A DNA stretch of 64,000 bases, taken from contig JAHLMK010000018.1 of NCBI GenBank assembly GCA_019915135.1, positions 496,001 through 560,000 on the forward strand, in the 5' to 3' direction. Under the pieces are notes generated by a model. It saw nothing but the letters and a program-made list of their open reading frames with translations. It was not told the origin of the DNA and did not search any database. Origin of the DNA: Strobilurus pachycystidiatus. Taxonomy: Eukaryota > Basidiomycota > Agaricomycetes > Agaricales > Physalacriaceae. Below are positions 47,303 through 60,448 of the stretch, in pieces. How positions within the stretch are numbered: position 1 is the stretch's first letter; each line of letters starts with the position of its first letter. The position numbers and the translations under genes are program-made.

Positions 47303-50060
47303 ATGGGCTCGTCTAGCTCTTCCTTTATCTTGCGACGCTCTAATTCTCTCTCCAGCGACTGAAGCTCAAACTACGCTGGATTACGAAGCTGCTGGCATCC
47401 AGCCTGTAGGCCTACCTGGCGGTGCCCATGCCCACGAGAAAGAGGCTTTTGGTCATGGCGTGGACGTGAAAGAGAAAGGCGCCGGTCACGGTGTCGCCGT
47501 TGACACCTACGGCGACTCTGAGGATAATGGCATCGAACTTGAACATGCCGATGGCTTTGGACGTCATCCTACGGAGGAGGAGCAGAGCACATTACGCATG
47601 GTACCCGCAGCGATGCCTTGGGCGTAGGTTACCTATTCTTGGGGTTGTGGTTGCGACTGACGTCCTTTACGCTCGCAGTGCCGTCGCCATGTGTCTGATT
47701 GAGTTCGCGGAGCGTGCATCGTACGTCGGAGTAGACTCTTTCTATGTTGAACTGGCTCTGATGGTGTTTCTAGCTACTACGGGTCCTCGGGAGTTTTCTC
47801 GAATTTCATCCAGCGCCCACTTCCCAAGGATGGTAATGGTGCCGGTGCCGTGTAAATATCCTTTTTTCCAGTTCAATTTTGTCTCTTACAAAGTCCCGTA
47901 GCGCGCCAGGTGCTGAAGGTAAAACTCAATCCGCCGGCGCTTTGGACATGGGTCTGCAGACTGCTACTGCTCTCAGTAAGCACCGTACTTCTCGGTTGTC
48001 TTCTTTCTGACAGGATGATCAGCTACACTGTTTACGTTCTTGGCGTACACTGTTCCTGTGAGTATCCCCAGCTGTATCCTTGCCTGTCGCAAAATTGCTA
48101 ACAGTAATCATGTCAGATTCTTGGTGGCATTGTGCGTGCACTCGATATCTCTCTAACTATCGGATTGATCTCACGCGCCGTCACAGGTTGCTGACACCAA
48201 ATGGGGTCGCTTCAAGACTATCTGTGTGGGGACTGCGGTCGGAGCAGTTGCGCATGTCCTGCTTGTCGTAAGTTGTATAGCGGGTCATTTTGAGTCTACT
48301 TCTGACGGCTTCCCCGCTAGATTCCCGCCATTCCGTCGGTCATTGCTTCCGGGTAAGCTCTGATGAGTAGCTGGTCGAATGAACGGCTGACGTTCTGCTA
48401 GTCATGCGATTGCTCCCTTCATCATTTCCATCTTGATCCTTGCCTTTGCCGCTGGCTTCATCAAGCCGTCTCTTGGCCCTCTGCTGTGCGACCAGAGTCC
48501 CATCAAGAGGCAAAGCATCAAGAAGCTGTCTTCCGGGGAGCTCGTCATCGTTGACCCAGGTGTCACCATTCAGCGGTACCTCATGGTGCGCCACAACATG
48601 AAGTCACTTCCGGTGTAACTCCGTGCTTATCTCCTTTAGATCTTCTACTGGGCTATCAACATCGGCGCTTTCTTCTCCCTCGCTACTAGCTACGCTGAGC
48701 ACGATGTCGGATACTGGTTGGCCTATCTGCTTCCTGGAATCATCTACATGTCAGTTTTGCACAGATTGTCTTCGTACATGGCTCAATCTCTTCTCAGGTT
48801 GATGCCTGTCGTTCTTCTTCTTGCGTACAAGAGACTCTACAAGGCTCCGCCTCAGGGATCCGTTGTTGTCGAGGCCCTAAAGGTTTTCGGTGCAGCCCTC
48901 AAGAACGGTGGATGGAAGAGGGCTTGGAAAGGCGGAGACGTGTTCTGGAACGCAGCCAAGCCATCGTTCTCCGGCAAGACAGTCCCATGGTTTGTTTCGT
49001 TAGCGATGAGGTCCTGGTCAAATTGCTTACCATTCGTGCTAGGGATGACCAGTTCGTTGACGAATTGCGCGAGTCCATTGTCGCGTGCAAGGTCTTCCTT
49101 TTGATTCCCATGTTCAACATTGCCGACGGTGGCTTCGGCTCCGTGCAGACCTCCCTCGCCGCCTCCATGGTGTACGTGCTTCGACTTGCTGCTTTCTCCG
49201 GGCTGTATATTTACACTACGTGTATCCAGCGGAAACGGTGTCCCCAACGACCTCATTAATAACTTCAACCCTCTCACGATCTGCGTGTTTGCGCCCATCT
49301 TGAACTTCGGCATCTACCCACTGTTGCGCAGCTATGGCATCAACTTGAAGGCTACCACTCGCATGGCTTTCGTGCGTATATATGACCAGCTCAGTGGCCG
49401 CTTTACTAAGGGCTGTGTGATAGGGCTTCTTCCTCGCTGCAGTCACCATGGCCATCGGTGCGATCCTTCAATGGAGGGTCTACAAAACTTCCCCGTGTGG
49501 TACGTATCCTCGGCGAACTGAGGGTCAAGTTACTGACTCGTAGACAGGCTACCACGCTACCACCTGTGATGAGCTTTCCCCCCTCTCTCTGTACGTTGCC
49601 ATGATAGTGACGTTCTGTATCATTTCTCATTATTTTTTTCCAGTTGGTGGCAGATCCCTCTCTATTCGCTGCCCGCCATCGGAGAACTTTTCGTCAACGT
49701 TACCAGTTACGAAAGTGAGTCTTATCCGTTCGAGATTTGCATTTCCTGTCTAATCCACCTTCAGTCGCCTACACCCGTGCCCCTGCTCGCATGAAGGGTG
49801 TCGTCTACGCCATGGTCCTCTTCACCAGTGCCCTCTCCTCCGCACTCCTCGAGATTGTCAACCCCTTCATGGTCGACCCCAACCTCATTTGGCCATTCGT
49901 CGCCTCCTGCGTTTCCTGCCTCCTCTGTATGATCGCTCTCCCAATATTCTTCCGCAGCGTCGACAAGGAGGTCGTCCTCGACGTTGACCGCATGAAGGGC
50001 CTTACTGGGCCGCACGCGAAGGACAACACGAGTGACACGGGCAGTGTTGAGAAGAACTGA
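47303..50060 (+). CDS. PTR2: POT/PTR2-type proton-coupled oligopeptide transporter
   Basis: Plasma-membrane importer of di- and tripeptides of the POT family (12 helices). The cytosolic N-terminus contains TEAQTTLDYEAAGIQ and a His/Gly-rich stretch. The family motif ExxERAxYYG appears as EFAERASYYG after a splice whose donor is GTACGT. Next come GVFSNFIQRPLPKDG, GGIVADTKWGRFKTI, AAGFIKPSLGPLLCDQ, IFYWAINIGAFFSLATSY, NIADGGFGSVQTSLAAS, and YSLPAIGELFVNVTSYE. Then AYTRAPARMKGVVYAM and a charged C-terminus ending SVEKN. About 15 short introns. The first exon is uncertain: from the ATG at 47303 only a GC donor right after ATGG gives an in-frame start, MATEAQTT. Expression of such carriers usually responds to peptide and nitrogen supply, but no site was identified here. 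Confidence 0.88.
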
Positions 50061-50794
50061 GTGGCGAAGTGGCTCATATAGTATGTAATTGGTTGCCACG
50101 ACCGTAATGTGGCATTATAATGATTACGAGTACTATCTTTCTGTATCAGTAGAGGCTAACTGGGTATCAATGTTTTGTGAATTTTGCTACTGTGGTGTTC
50201 TGTAAGGTGGAAATCGGTCGAGTGTCTGTCCGTAACAAGCCAAATTTTCGACTTTCGAGGTACCTGACGCCGCAAAATATCCATTGTGGGTAAGCCCGCT
50301 GCGCGCTGTCCAAATTTGGAATCCCGCTCCCAGAAAACCGTCGGCTTCTACTTTTCATCGATCTCCCCGCGATAACGCTTGGAGGCGGTCTTCAATGCAC
50401 CCGACAGGATGCTACAGTATGATTCGTGACCGTGAGTGCCGCTTGTGCATCATCTTTTGTCACTTTTGACCATCACTTGCAATTTTCGAACGCGTCTGAT
50501 GTTCATCAAAGCCTTGTGGAAGCCGCCACACCACCCACCACACACTTGTGCACATCCTGCTTCGCCCATCAACATAGCTCATGTACAAGCGACCGCGAGC
50601 CTGCCTCGGAGCCCTCACGATCAGTGGCACGCAACGCGGATCCTGTGCGACGAACAGCCTTCCTTAGGCGACAGCTATGCTTTTGTCAATATTAAGAGAG
50701 CATCGAGCGCAGCGGCGTTTCAGATCATACAGCTATCCTGGCACTTATATATGTCAAGCTATAGCACTTCCATTGACAAGATTCCGTGCCCATC
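50061..50794. other. Intergenic
   Basis: About 730 bp between two plus-strand genes. TTATATATG near 50744 is a possible TATA element for the next gene, about 50 bp before its start. No gene seen. Confidence 0.4.
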
Positions 50795-52076
50795 ATGCTT
50801 CGTACCACCCTGCCAGATTATGTTCTGCGAGAAATCGTTTCCCTTGTGAGCCTCATCCTCTCCATATCAATCTCGGTCCTCATTCCAACTCTATACCAGA
50901 CAGACGACCGTCTTACACTGAAGAACGTTCGCTTGGCCTCGAGGTCTCTCAACAGCATGGCCGCGCCGTGTCTTTTCCGGGTCTTGAGCGTGTCTCTTGA
51001 TCGCGACGGCGACCGAAGCACAACGCGAGGACTGTATGCCTTCCTAAAGGCTGTTACAGCTCGGAAAACAGATTTAGGGCGACATGTACGCGTCTTGCGA
51101 TTCGTCCAGCTGTCTGAGTGCAATCGCGAGTCCACCCTGAAGAAAGCGCGGTTCATACACAAGATTCGTGGGGACTACAACGAAAAGGTGGCTGCGCTGC
51201 TGTTGAAGGCGTCCCATCACCTTGCTGGAGTTCGTGAAGTCGTGTGAGTGTCGACCCCCAGCTATATATCTTAGCGAGGAATTGACATCTAGTGAATGAA
51301 GCTGGTCTGGCGCGCCATGTCTGCCGAATAATCGTGCCATGGCCTCGGTCATCAATCTCATGAAGACCGTTGGACAGCTTCCCGTTCAGAGTCTGTCGCT
51401 TTCCCTCGTTGGAACACAGTGGAACGATGACGACCTCTGTTCATCGCTTTCCGGGTTCAGAAACTTGCGCTGTCTTCACGTTACTCTCGACTCTTCGATT
51501 GACACCGACGCTCTGCGGTTCCTCCCTCTTCTTATGCTAGCCAATCCTGGCCTCGAAGCGCTCCGAGTCGAGGTGACGAATGCCGCAGTCGGCAAACCAC
51601 TGCGCATTATAGGTGTGCAGGACATATTCCCGTCACCCGTCAAAGGCAGACGTTCGCCAATGTGTCCTCTTCTCAAAGACATCGCGTTCATAGGCGTGAC
51701 CGTGGACCACGCCGATGTCCCTCACATCCTGCCGTTCTTCAGAGACGCGACAAGAATTTCTTTCGCTGATATGCGACTCCCAGATGGGCTCTGGTACGCA
51801 CTCCGGCGGTCTGGATCTCGGACTGTGTCCTTCAGTTTGACGAATGTAGAAATTTCGGCTGCGTGTGTGGCGTTTCTTTCGTGCCAGAAGTCTTCTGGGA
51901 TCTCGAGGTTGGAATTGAATGATGTTTACTTCGATCTGGAGGGTGACGGAGCGGAGGTTGTCTTCAGGTTACTCACAAAAGTAGTGCCGATGCACACTTG
52001 TTCTCTGCGGAATCTTACGGTGAAGCAAGGGTTTGAAGGGCTTTGTCCTCTGGCGCACTCGACGTCGGACATTTGA
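50795..52076 (+). CDS. F-box-like protein with leucine-rich C-terminal part
   Basis: Unrelated in detail to the tandem F-box pair. The F-box-like start TTLPDYVLREIVSL is joined by an intron (donor GTGAGC, acceptor ACCAG) to TDDRLTLKNVRLASRSLN, then AAPCLFRVLSVSL. This is the usual F-box helix pattern. A second intron, phase 2 with donor GTGAGT after GVREVV, restores the frame into WSGAPCLPNNRAMASVINLM. The rest is leucine-rich, with irregular repeats such as LSLSLVGTQWNDDDLCSSL and GFRNLRCLHVTLDSS, and later SRLELNDVYFDLEGDG. It is likely a SCF substrate receptor; the target is unknown. The start ATG at 50795 follows an in-frame non-ATG stretch. About 390 residues, with no break. Confidence 0.75.
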
Positions 52077-52817
52077 GGGATGATCAGCCTCAGTGTTGAT
52101 TGGGAGCATCTGCGGCCATGCGAAGAAGACAATGTTGCTGTAGGCCCTCTCGATGTCATCGTTCCTGTACTGAAGACTCAATCACTTTTGTAGCGTCGTA
52201 TCATGAATCTTATTTGTGCTGGGACATGGAGGTTCTTGGCGTACATGAAGCTAAGCTCACAGGAGGATCTTGGCCTTTCTGATATGTCCCGTGGATCCCA
52301 AATCTTCGTTGGACAGCATGCGGTGGGGATCAGAAGAGTCGCGTGGTAGAGCGAGAATGCTCTGCATGCTTGGGCGCTCTACGGCGTTGGACAAAACAGA
52401 GACAACATCCTGTTTTGGAGAACAAATTGGCGGTGTCAGGCGTCGGCCAACATATGATTGACTTGCGTACAAGCGGCTAGATATCAGTAGACAGAGAGGT
52501 GCCATCGAATGATTTCTGTTCAAAGTGTGAAAGATACGTCGGAGTTTGGCGTGGTTGTCTTGTCAACGGGACAGTGCGCCACTGATGAGAAAACTTGTGC
52601 CGGATTTGAAAGTCGATGGGGTTGGCCGTTGACTAAGCCTGTCACGCTGTTCTTGGTTTTCCTTCTGTCGTCGACAATCGTCCTGCCCGTCGCCGACGTT
52701 GCCCAGACTCGAAACCGACATTGCACATCTGTGCGCTCACATTCTTTCTCTACACACTCTTTTTGCCCGCCCGACTGCGGTCTAAATCCAAGAAAAAAAT
52801 AACACTCGACTTCAGTC
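52077..52817. other. Intergenic
   Basis: About 740 bp upstream of the second Ser/Thr-rich membrane protein. The last 130 bp are pyrimidine-rich (TTCTTTCTCTACACACTC), as in many highly expressed basidiomycete promoters. No gene seen. Confidence 0.4.
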
Positions 52818-54566
52818 ATGGTCCACGATATTTTTGCCGACATCCACCGCCGCATGATCCATGTCAACCGCCAGGCCATGGGCGGCGGCGCGGTGATCCC
52901 CACTACCACCGCTGCCGCCACCACTGAGAGCGCAGTCCCGACGAGTGAGTAGTCCAGGACAGCCACCCCTGATAACTGCGCTGACGGCCGCATGCAGCCG
53001 AAGCAGCAGCAAGCGCTACCACGGAAAGCTCCGCACCGACCACGTCGGAAGTGGCCCCGACGACCACTGCCGAGACGAAGACCAGCGCAGCGCCGGCGGA
53101 GACGACTACCAGCAGCAGCAGCAGCAGCGCCAGCAGCACGGTGTCCACCACCTCGGAATCGGTCGTTTCGACGCCATCTTCCACGACGGAGTCCACGACC
53201 AGCACGACCAGCAGCGCGAGCTCGACCATCAGCACCACGTCCGTCACGAGCACGGTATGAATACCCTCAGCGATGCCTCGCCCCCAGTCTGACGCCCAGT
53301 ACAGACCCCCCTGACCACTGCCCAAGCGGCTACCACGACCCACACTCCGACCACTGCCATCGAGACCACCACCCATGTCACGCGCACTGTCTCTCCTACG
53401 TCTAGCAGCGCAACTATCAGTCCTACCGTCGCTTCGTCCTCCACCAGCGGCAACTCCAGCAGTGTCGGCACTGGCACCATCATAGGTATTGCCGCAGGAT
53501 GTATCATTGCCCTCGCAGTCATCTCTGCACTCATTGTCATGGGTCTGGTAAGAACGTTCTACTCCCAGTTTCTCAGGCGAAGCAGCTGACATCGATACAG
53601 CGCCGCTACAAGAAGCGCAAGGAGGACCAGGAGGTCTTCAGTGCTTCCCAGTTCCGTCGCTCGGCTGTCCTCCTCGACGATGACATGGACACCGCTGGCC
53701 CGTACTCCAATAACGGATTCAACAACGGCAGCGGCTACAACACGACTCTGAGGCCTCCGACAATGATCGAACGACACATGAACAATAGTCCCGCCTCCTT
53801 TGGTCATCCCCAATATGCTGGCTACGCGCCTCAACCCCCTCAGCCTGCTTTCGGTCCTGGTGATATTATGGGACCGAGCGTCTACACCGAACAGGAGATC
53901 CGTGCCGCACCGTTTGACGGCGATCCATTCGCCGTTGCGCGAGACTCCCACCTCAACGCTCAGGCATCCGGCGAATTCCATCCAGATTATGCTTCCCACT
54001 ATGACTACCAGCAATTCCCGGCCGTTCCCTCCCACCCTGGGACGCCTCAGCAGGCCATGTTCAACGGCAATCCCAACCACGATTCTTACAATGGCTCTGC
54101 CCACCATAACTCGTTCCCCAGCCCCCTTCAGCATCAGGCGTCTAGCACTGCTCCTCAGCTTGCCCTGAACTTTGATGCGGAACCTCAGCAGGCGCAGTAC
54201 AACGATCTGCATCGCGTAACATCAAACGGTGATAGCGACGCCAGTCATGTGCCCGCGTCCTTCATTGCTGCTGCCGGTGTTGCTATCCCAGAGTCTCGCC
54301 ACGAGTCGCAGTACTCTGCTCGTACGCTCACTAATGCCGAACATGCTATGCCTGAGCCTGTCAGTGCCATGCCTGCGCCCTCCCATGGTATGCCCGAGGC
54401 CAACCGTTCCATGCCCGAGGCCAGTCCCGCTATGCCTGAGCCTCCCTCTACCCCCATGTCCGCCGTCGATGCTGCCGTCCTCGCCTCCCGCGGCTCTGGC
54501 GCCAAGCGGCCAGACACGGTCTATACCACGGTGTACGACCCGGAAGATGCCTACGGCGGCATGTAA
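52818..54566 (+). CDS. Ser/Thr-rich single-pass membrane protein with DAYGGM tail (copy B)
   Basis: Paralogue of 41520..43002. The N-terminus MVHDIFADIHRRMIHVNRQA, followed by MGGG, resembles copy A's and again lacks a classic signal peptide. The outer region is Thr/Ser/Ala-rich with AGC-repeat DNA. The helix is TIIGIAAGCIIALAVISALI, followed by VMGL and, after an intron, RRYKKRKEDQE. The cytosolic tail has FSASQFRRSAVLLDDD, a Pro/Gln/Asn-rich part, and about six short repeats of the form MPEP/MPEA (for example MPEPVSAMPAPSHGMPEA). It ends PEDAYGGM. Four exons. The tail is longer than in copy A. A surface or wall-sensing role is inferred by analogy with Mid2/SKG6-like proteins; no ligand or partner is shown. 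Confidence 0.8.
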
Positions 54567-55317
54567 AGAGTGTACAATTGTCAAGTCTGGTGTCCTAACA
54601 CTTGTAAAATTCCTGAATATTTATCGCGACTGTAACTATCACACCCCATTTCCTTAACCCACTCCCCTTCCCCTTCTTTTCTGTCGCACACATTCTTTCA
54701 TTATGACTGGTCGGAACTCCGCTTACACCCTCCTCACCTTTCTTTTCCCCCCTTCTGCGGTCGGATGGCTCCGTGTACATTCTTGGTTGAAGAGTTGTGA
54801 AGTTTTTCTTGTTAGCTGTTGCGTGCCGGGGCATTGTAGCGCGTCTCCCTTCTCGGGTAGGATCGAATATTCTACCGCACCCACACCTCGTATACCCTTT
54901 GTCTGACAATTATATTATTCTTTATGTAGGTGGTCTTGTGGTTCGTCACGGAGGAGAAAATCCGGGATTTGACATGACGGTCTCACTCATCATGCCTCAG
55001 GTAGCCTCAGGTCTCACTACTCTTATGCAGGGACGGACCGTCCTGGACGACGACTCGACGAGGGCTTACGCAGCACAAATCAAGATGTCGTCACTTTGAT
55101 GGGTCTGGACTGCAAAATCAACCAACGCACTGCTCATCTCCACCCGGGCTGACTATGTACTACCTCGGCGATAAGTCATTGTTCAGATCTGATTCAGCTA
55201 GGTCTTTCCTCAACTCAAGCCTTCGAGAGTCGTATAAATGATGAAAAATTCGCCTCATTCTCCTTATACTTTCTTCAAACCTATCCGTTCGACCCATACC
55301 CCCCTCCAAATTTCAAA
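54567..55317. other. Intergenic with the promoter of the Old Yellow Enzyme gene
   Basis: About 750 bp. Contains the 3' region of the membrane-protein gene and a TATA box at 55233-55238. No gene seen. Confidence 0.4.
55233..55238 (+). promoter_or_regulatory. TATA box of the Old Yellow Enzyme gene
   Basis: TATAAA within CGTATAAATG, about 80 bp upstream of the ATG at 55318. The leader between is pyrimidine-rich. Confidence 0.5.
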
Positions 55318-56655
<1,338 letters not shown>

Positions 56656-56971
56656 TGTGTATTGGATCACTCCTAATATACTTACCGCGTAATTCATTGA
56701 TTAATAACCAGGCTGCTGACTTCTACTGGTCAAAGTGGCGGCACTTCTGATCGCATCTAAGACGTTTGTGGTGACTTGGGCTTTAATGTAGGAGGTCAAA
56801 GAATGCGCGACTTCAACATTATATGAAGATAAACCCTCTAGAGATTATATGGCACCTAATATAGTACAGACATGAAGTATCCTCCCAGATCGCTCACGAA
56901 TCACCGGGACGTATACTTCAGACATAACCTATGGTGGTGGCGTCGACCGGCGCGTCACCACGACCGAGCCC
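56656..56971. other. Short convergent intergenic region
   Basis: About 315 bp between the 3' ends of the Old Yellow Enzyme and the transcription factor. No gene or hairpin of note. Confidence 0.4.
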
Positions 56972-59625
56972 TCACGCTGTATAAGCCGATCCTTCTGCCC
57001 ATCCGTAATCATTATACAACAGGCCCGCCAGATCCGCCATGGTCGTGTCCCCAAATCCAGGCCCTTCGAAGAGCCCCTCGTCTCGCAAACTCCAAAGCGA
57101 GCCAGACGGCGTGGCCACCTGATATACCGCCGCGTGTTGCTGATGTCGGAGCACGCTAGGCGTATAGGGAGAATGAGAGGAAGAGTGGGAGGAGGAGGGC
57201 GAGCCAGTGTTCTTAGAGGCTTCGACGATCATGCGTTTGACGACACGCTCGAAGGGCTCTTCAGGAGGAGACTCTTCATCGGTCCGAGATCGCTTGCGAG
57301 AGGTGGGCTTGGATGAAAGTTCTGGTTCTGCAGCTAGATGGGACGAAACTGCTTAGTGCTGTACCGACATTCCCAGCTCGAAAAACGTACTCAACAGCCC
57401 TTCCAGCAGAACGATGGCGTTGCGGGATATCATCGATATATGCTCTGCCGTCTTGAAGAGATCAAGAGCCTGTCGTAGCTCCTCTCTTCTTTCCTCGAGC
57501 GCCTGCTCATTCGTATCGTCTGACGCCTTCATATGACACAAATCGATGAACAGGACCACAGCCGCCGCGAAACCGTAAAATAGCACGATCCACCACTTGA
57601 GCAGGATAGCAGATTGTTCGTCGTCAGACTTGAGGTAATTGAGTATACTCTGTGCGCTAGCAACACATTGCATTCTTGAGTTGGCCTGGAAAGAAGTGGA
57701 GCATCAATAACAGCAAGGGATCATATACCAAGACTCACGTATTGGCGATCCTTGTATCCTCTGAATAGAAATGGGCGATGTAAACGTAGTCGTCGCGTCT
57801 CGCCCATGATCATACACAGCGTCATCTCCAACCCCTTGACTCCTCCAGGAAGAGCTGCCTTTCCGACTCCAAAAAGATACGGCACCTCTGCCAGCTTGCT
57901 CTCCAACCGCTCATCCATCTCCGTCACAAACGAGTAGCCACTGCCTGTGGTCGAGTTCATTTCGTCAACTATCTCCCGGTACAGTCCAACGAATTGTAAT
58001 CGTGTAAGAGAGAAGGTCATCTCGGTATAGACCTCGAGGGGTCGAGGGTTTACGGCCTGTCCGTCGACTAGGTCCTCGTCGTCAATGTTCAGCGGGTAAC
58101 CAGTGTGATTTTGCGATGGGTGTATGGCGTATGTGCCATTGTGGGCTGCAGCGTGTGACCAGTCGTTGAATATCTGAGAAGAGGAGTTGAATTGAGGCAA
58201 GAGAAAGACATTAATCAGCTCACGAGACTCCACCACACTCTTCGCGCCGTTTCGCGTTTGACCACCGAGCGCCAGCTACTGCTGTATGTGCGCTCGTCGG
58301 ATTCAGAGCCCAGACGTGACATGCCAAGATTCTGAGCAATCTGAAAACGAGGACTCATTAGACCGCATGTCCAGAGATATGGCTTCCTTTCTTTACCTAC
58401 CTTAATGGCTGACCCCAGCAAAGCCCAATGTGTGCTGCCGATGAATGTCAGTGACTACTTTTGAGCGAGACATAACGGCCGTACTCCGCTTGATCGAGAT
58501 TTTGCTGGTAGACGCCCATTAATCTAATAAGGTCAGATGCGTTCCAAAGGTACATATTCGTACTCACAGAATGCACTGTAGATGCTCTAAAGAATGTGCG
58601 CCCAGGAAATCATCATAATTCAGACAAGCCTGGGCCGCCGAGTACATCCTTTTCGACAGCTCGCTGACTGTTGGAAAATCCAAAGCCAAGCGCTCGCAAG
58701 TCAGCGGTTCAATAAGATGCAATGACAAGCACAGCACCATAAACAGGACACCAAGGAAGCTGGGGCGCATCATAGGTATACTCGCAGTATTGCGCTGCAT
58801 GAAGATGACATTCATCTCGGTGAAGAAGGATGGTTTGTGGAGGACCTTGCTGTACCATTCTAGTTTGGCAAAGTAGAAGTCAACGAGGGCGCGGCAGCGG
58901 GACTCTTCTGGAAGAATGGCCTCAAAGCGCGCGGGGATGTCGGAGGTGGAATCGACGAGGAGGGATAGTGGGTGACTGCGGGATAGGCCCGCGGAGGAGG
59001 TGATGAGACTGTCGGGATCGAAGTCCTGGGCGGCTCGTGTGCGGTTTATTCTGTGGCCCATAGCGAAGTCCTGGGAATATAAGGAACGCGCAGTAGGTAA
59101 GGTGGGGACAGCGCACCTCCAACATCATCGCTACGTCCTCGTCGGTAGACGTTGAGCCGTACGCCGAACGAATGTGGGACAGGTTGTCCGACGATGCTGA
59201 CGAAGTGGAGGCTTTTGACTCATCGGGAGTTGATTTGGAGAGCTTGAGAACCGTGCGTTCGAGTATTGCGACGCGATGGAGGACTTCCTCGAGAGTTTCG
59301 GCCGTTGTCTTGGCTGTACTGCACCGGTGCCGATGATATGAGTATGCGTGTGTTCGCGACCGGCTCGTGACCTACGTTAGCGCATTTCTGTCCACTTCTC
59401 GGCAAGAGGTGCCTTCTCCTCTCAACAAGCACGGCGCACAGGGGAACGTCCTATTGCCTAGGATATATGGGTCATGGAGTAGCAACAGTGCAGTCGACCT
59501 GCATACATTTAATCTTCCGCTTGCGACCTACAAAACTCAATACGCGTGGTCGATTGCATGGGGGACGACTCACATTGAAAGCAGCTCTGTATGGGACGCG
59601 CAGACGTGCGGGTCAACTCGTTCAT
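56972..59625 (-). CDS. Zn2Cys6 transcription factor with fungal-specific regulatory domain
   Basis: Nuclear DNA-binding regulator. The zinc cluster is assembled over two introns: SCFQC, then RKRKIK and a Cys codon split by the second intron, then NRTFPCAPCLLRGEGTSC. The spacing is CX2CX6CX5CX2CX8C, the full six cysteines. After it comes a short dimerisation-like coil, ETLEEVLHRVAILERTVLKL. The middle domain (fungal_trans type) includes RCRALVDFYFAKLEWYSKVL and HKPSFFTEMN. The C-terminal part has a basic stretch, SRKRSRTDEESPP, and ends with YNDYGWAEGSAYTA, an aromatic/acidic tail that could activate transcription. About ten introns. The start MNELTRTS (59625) was chosen; an in-frame Met lies at 59727. 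The next gene, an Old Yellow Enzyme, converges on it, so a regulatory link is possible but not shown. Confidence 0.85.
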
Positions 59626-59727
59626 CAAAGGAGTAAGCAAGAGATAAGAAGACTCCTCTTGCCGTGCCAGTGCCGTGCCATCGGTCGGACCGATACCATC
59701 AGGGGCTATAGTTGGGGCTAGGTCCAA

Positions 59728-60448
59728 GGCTATGTAGGTCCTTTAGGAGATACCGAGTGCCTGGGACAATTCGCACCGTCAACCGGAGGCCAGCCAGCTG
59801 GAATGACTGCAGCCCCGTCACAAGCTTGGTAGTGGTGAAGATGTAATGTCATAAAACTTATAATTGGTTCTCCAGGTCGTGGCTCACGAGTTAACCCTAC
59901 ATAGTTCGCACCAACGTTCAAAACTTCATGAGAATGATGCGAACGGATCCCTCATTTTAATTTTGACTTGCACCTGCGACGCCTCGACAAGTTCAAATTC
60001 AAGCTCTCATGCAACGAGTGCGAATTTGGATGAACGCACTCCGACCACACACCTCGACAAACGTGAAATGGATTGACCGCCGGGAATCAGCTAGCCCTCA
60101 AGCTCTCAGCTCTGCATGTATGGTTGTATCTCAGCAAGCTATTCGCCGCCGAGGAAATGGATAATCTCAAGTTCGGATGAGCAGAAGAGGGACAAAGTGA
60201 CACGGCGGTGAAGCAGCAAGACCACATCATCAAGTCCTTCGACCATTCAGACCAAATAGGTCTGAGCGATGATCCATCAACATTCTTGTACTCTCGACAA
60301 ACTCAACTGCGCCCACCTTGCACCTTGCGAAGAAAGGTTTTGGAAGTTGTCATGCCAGCCAGAACGTACGTCCGCTTTGCATCTGGAAAGTACGGAGACT
60401 GAACGTCCACCATGTCGATTCAGAAAACACGGTTACGAGGATATAGAA
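59728..60448. other. Intergenic, divergent promoters
   Basis: About 720 bp between the transcription factor and the membrane-protein gene. An open frame in phase with the next gene runs from 60269, but its residues look non-coding, so this is treated as a leader. Confidence 0.4.

Noticed and set aside
53100..53130. AGC microsatellite as a stand-alone repeat feature
   Set aside because: It lies inside coding sequence for the Ser/Thr-rich region and is explained by it.
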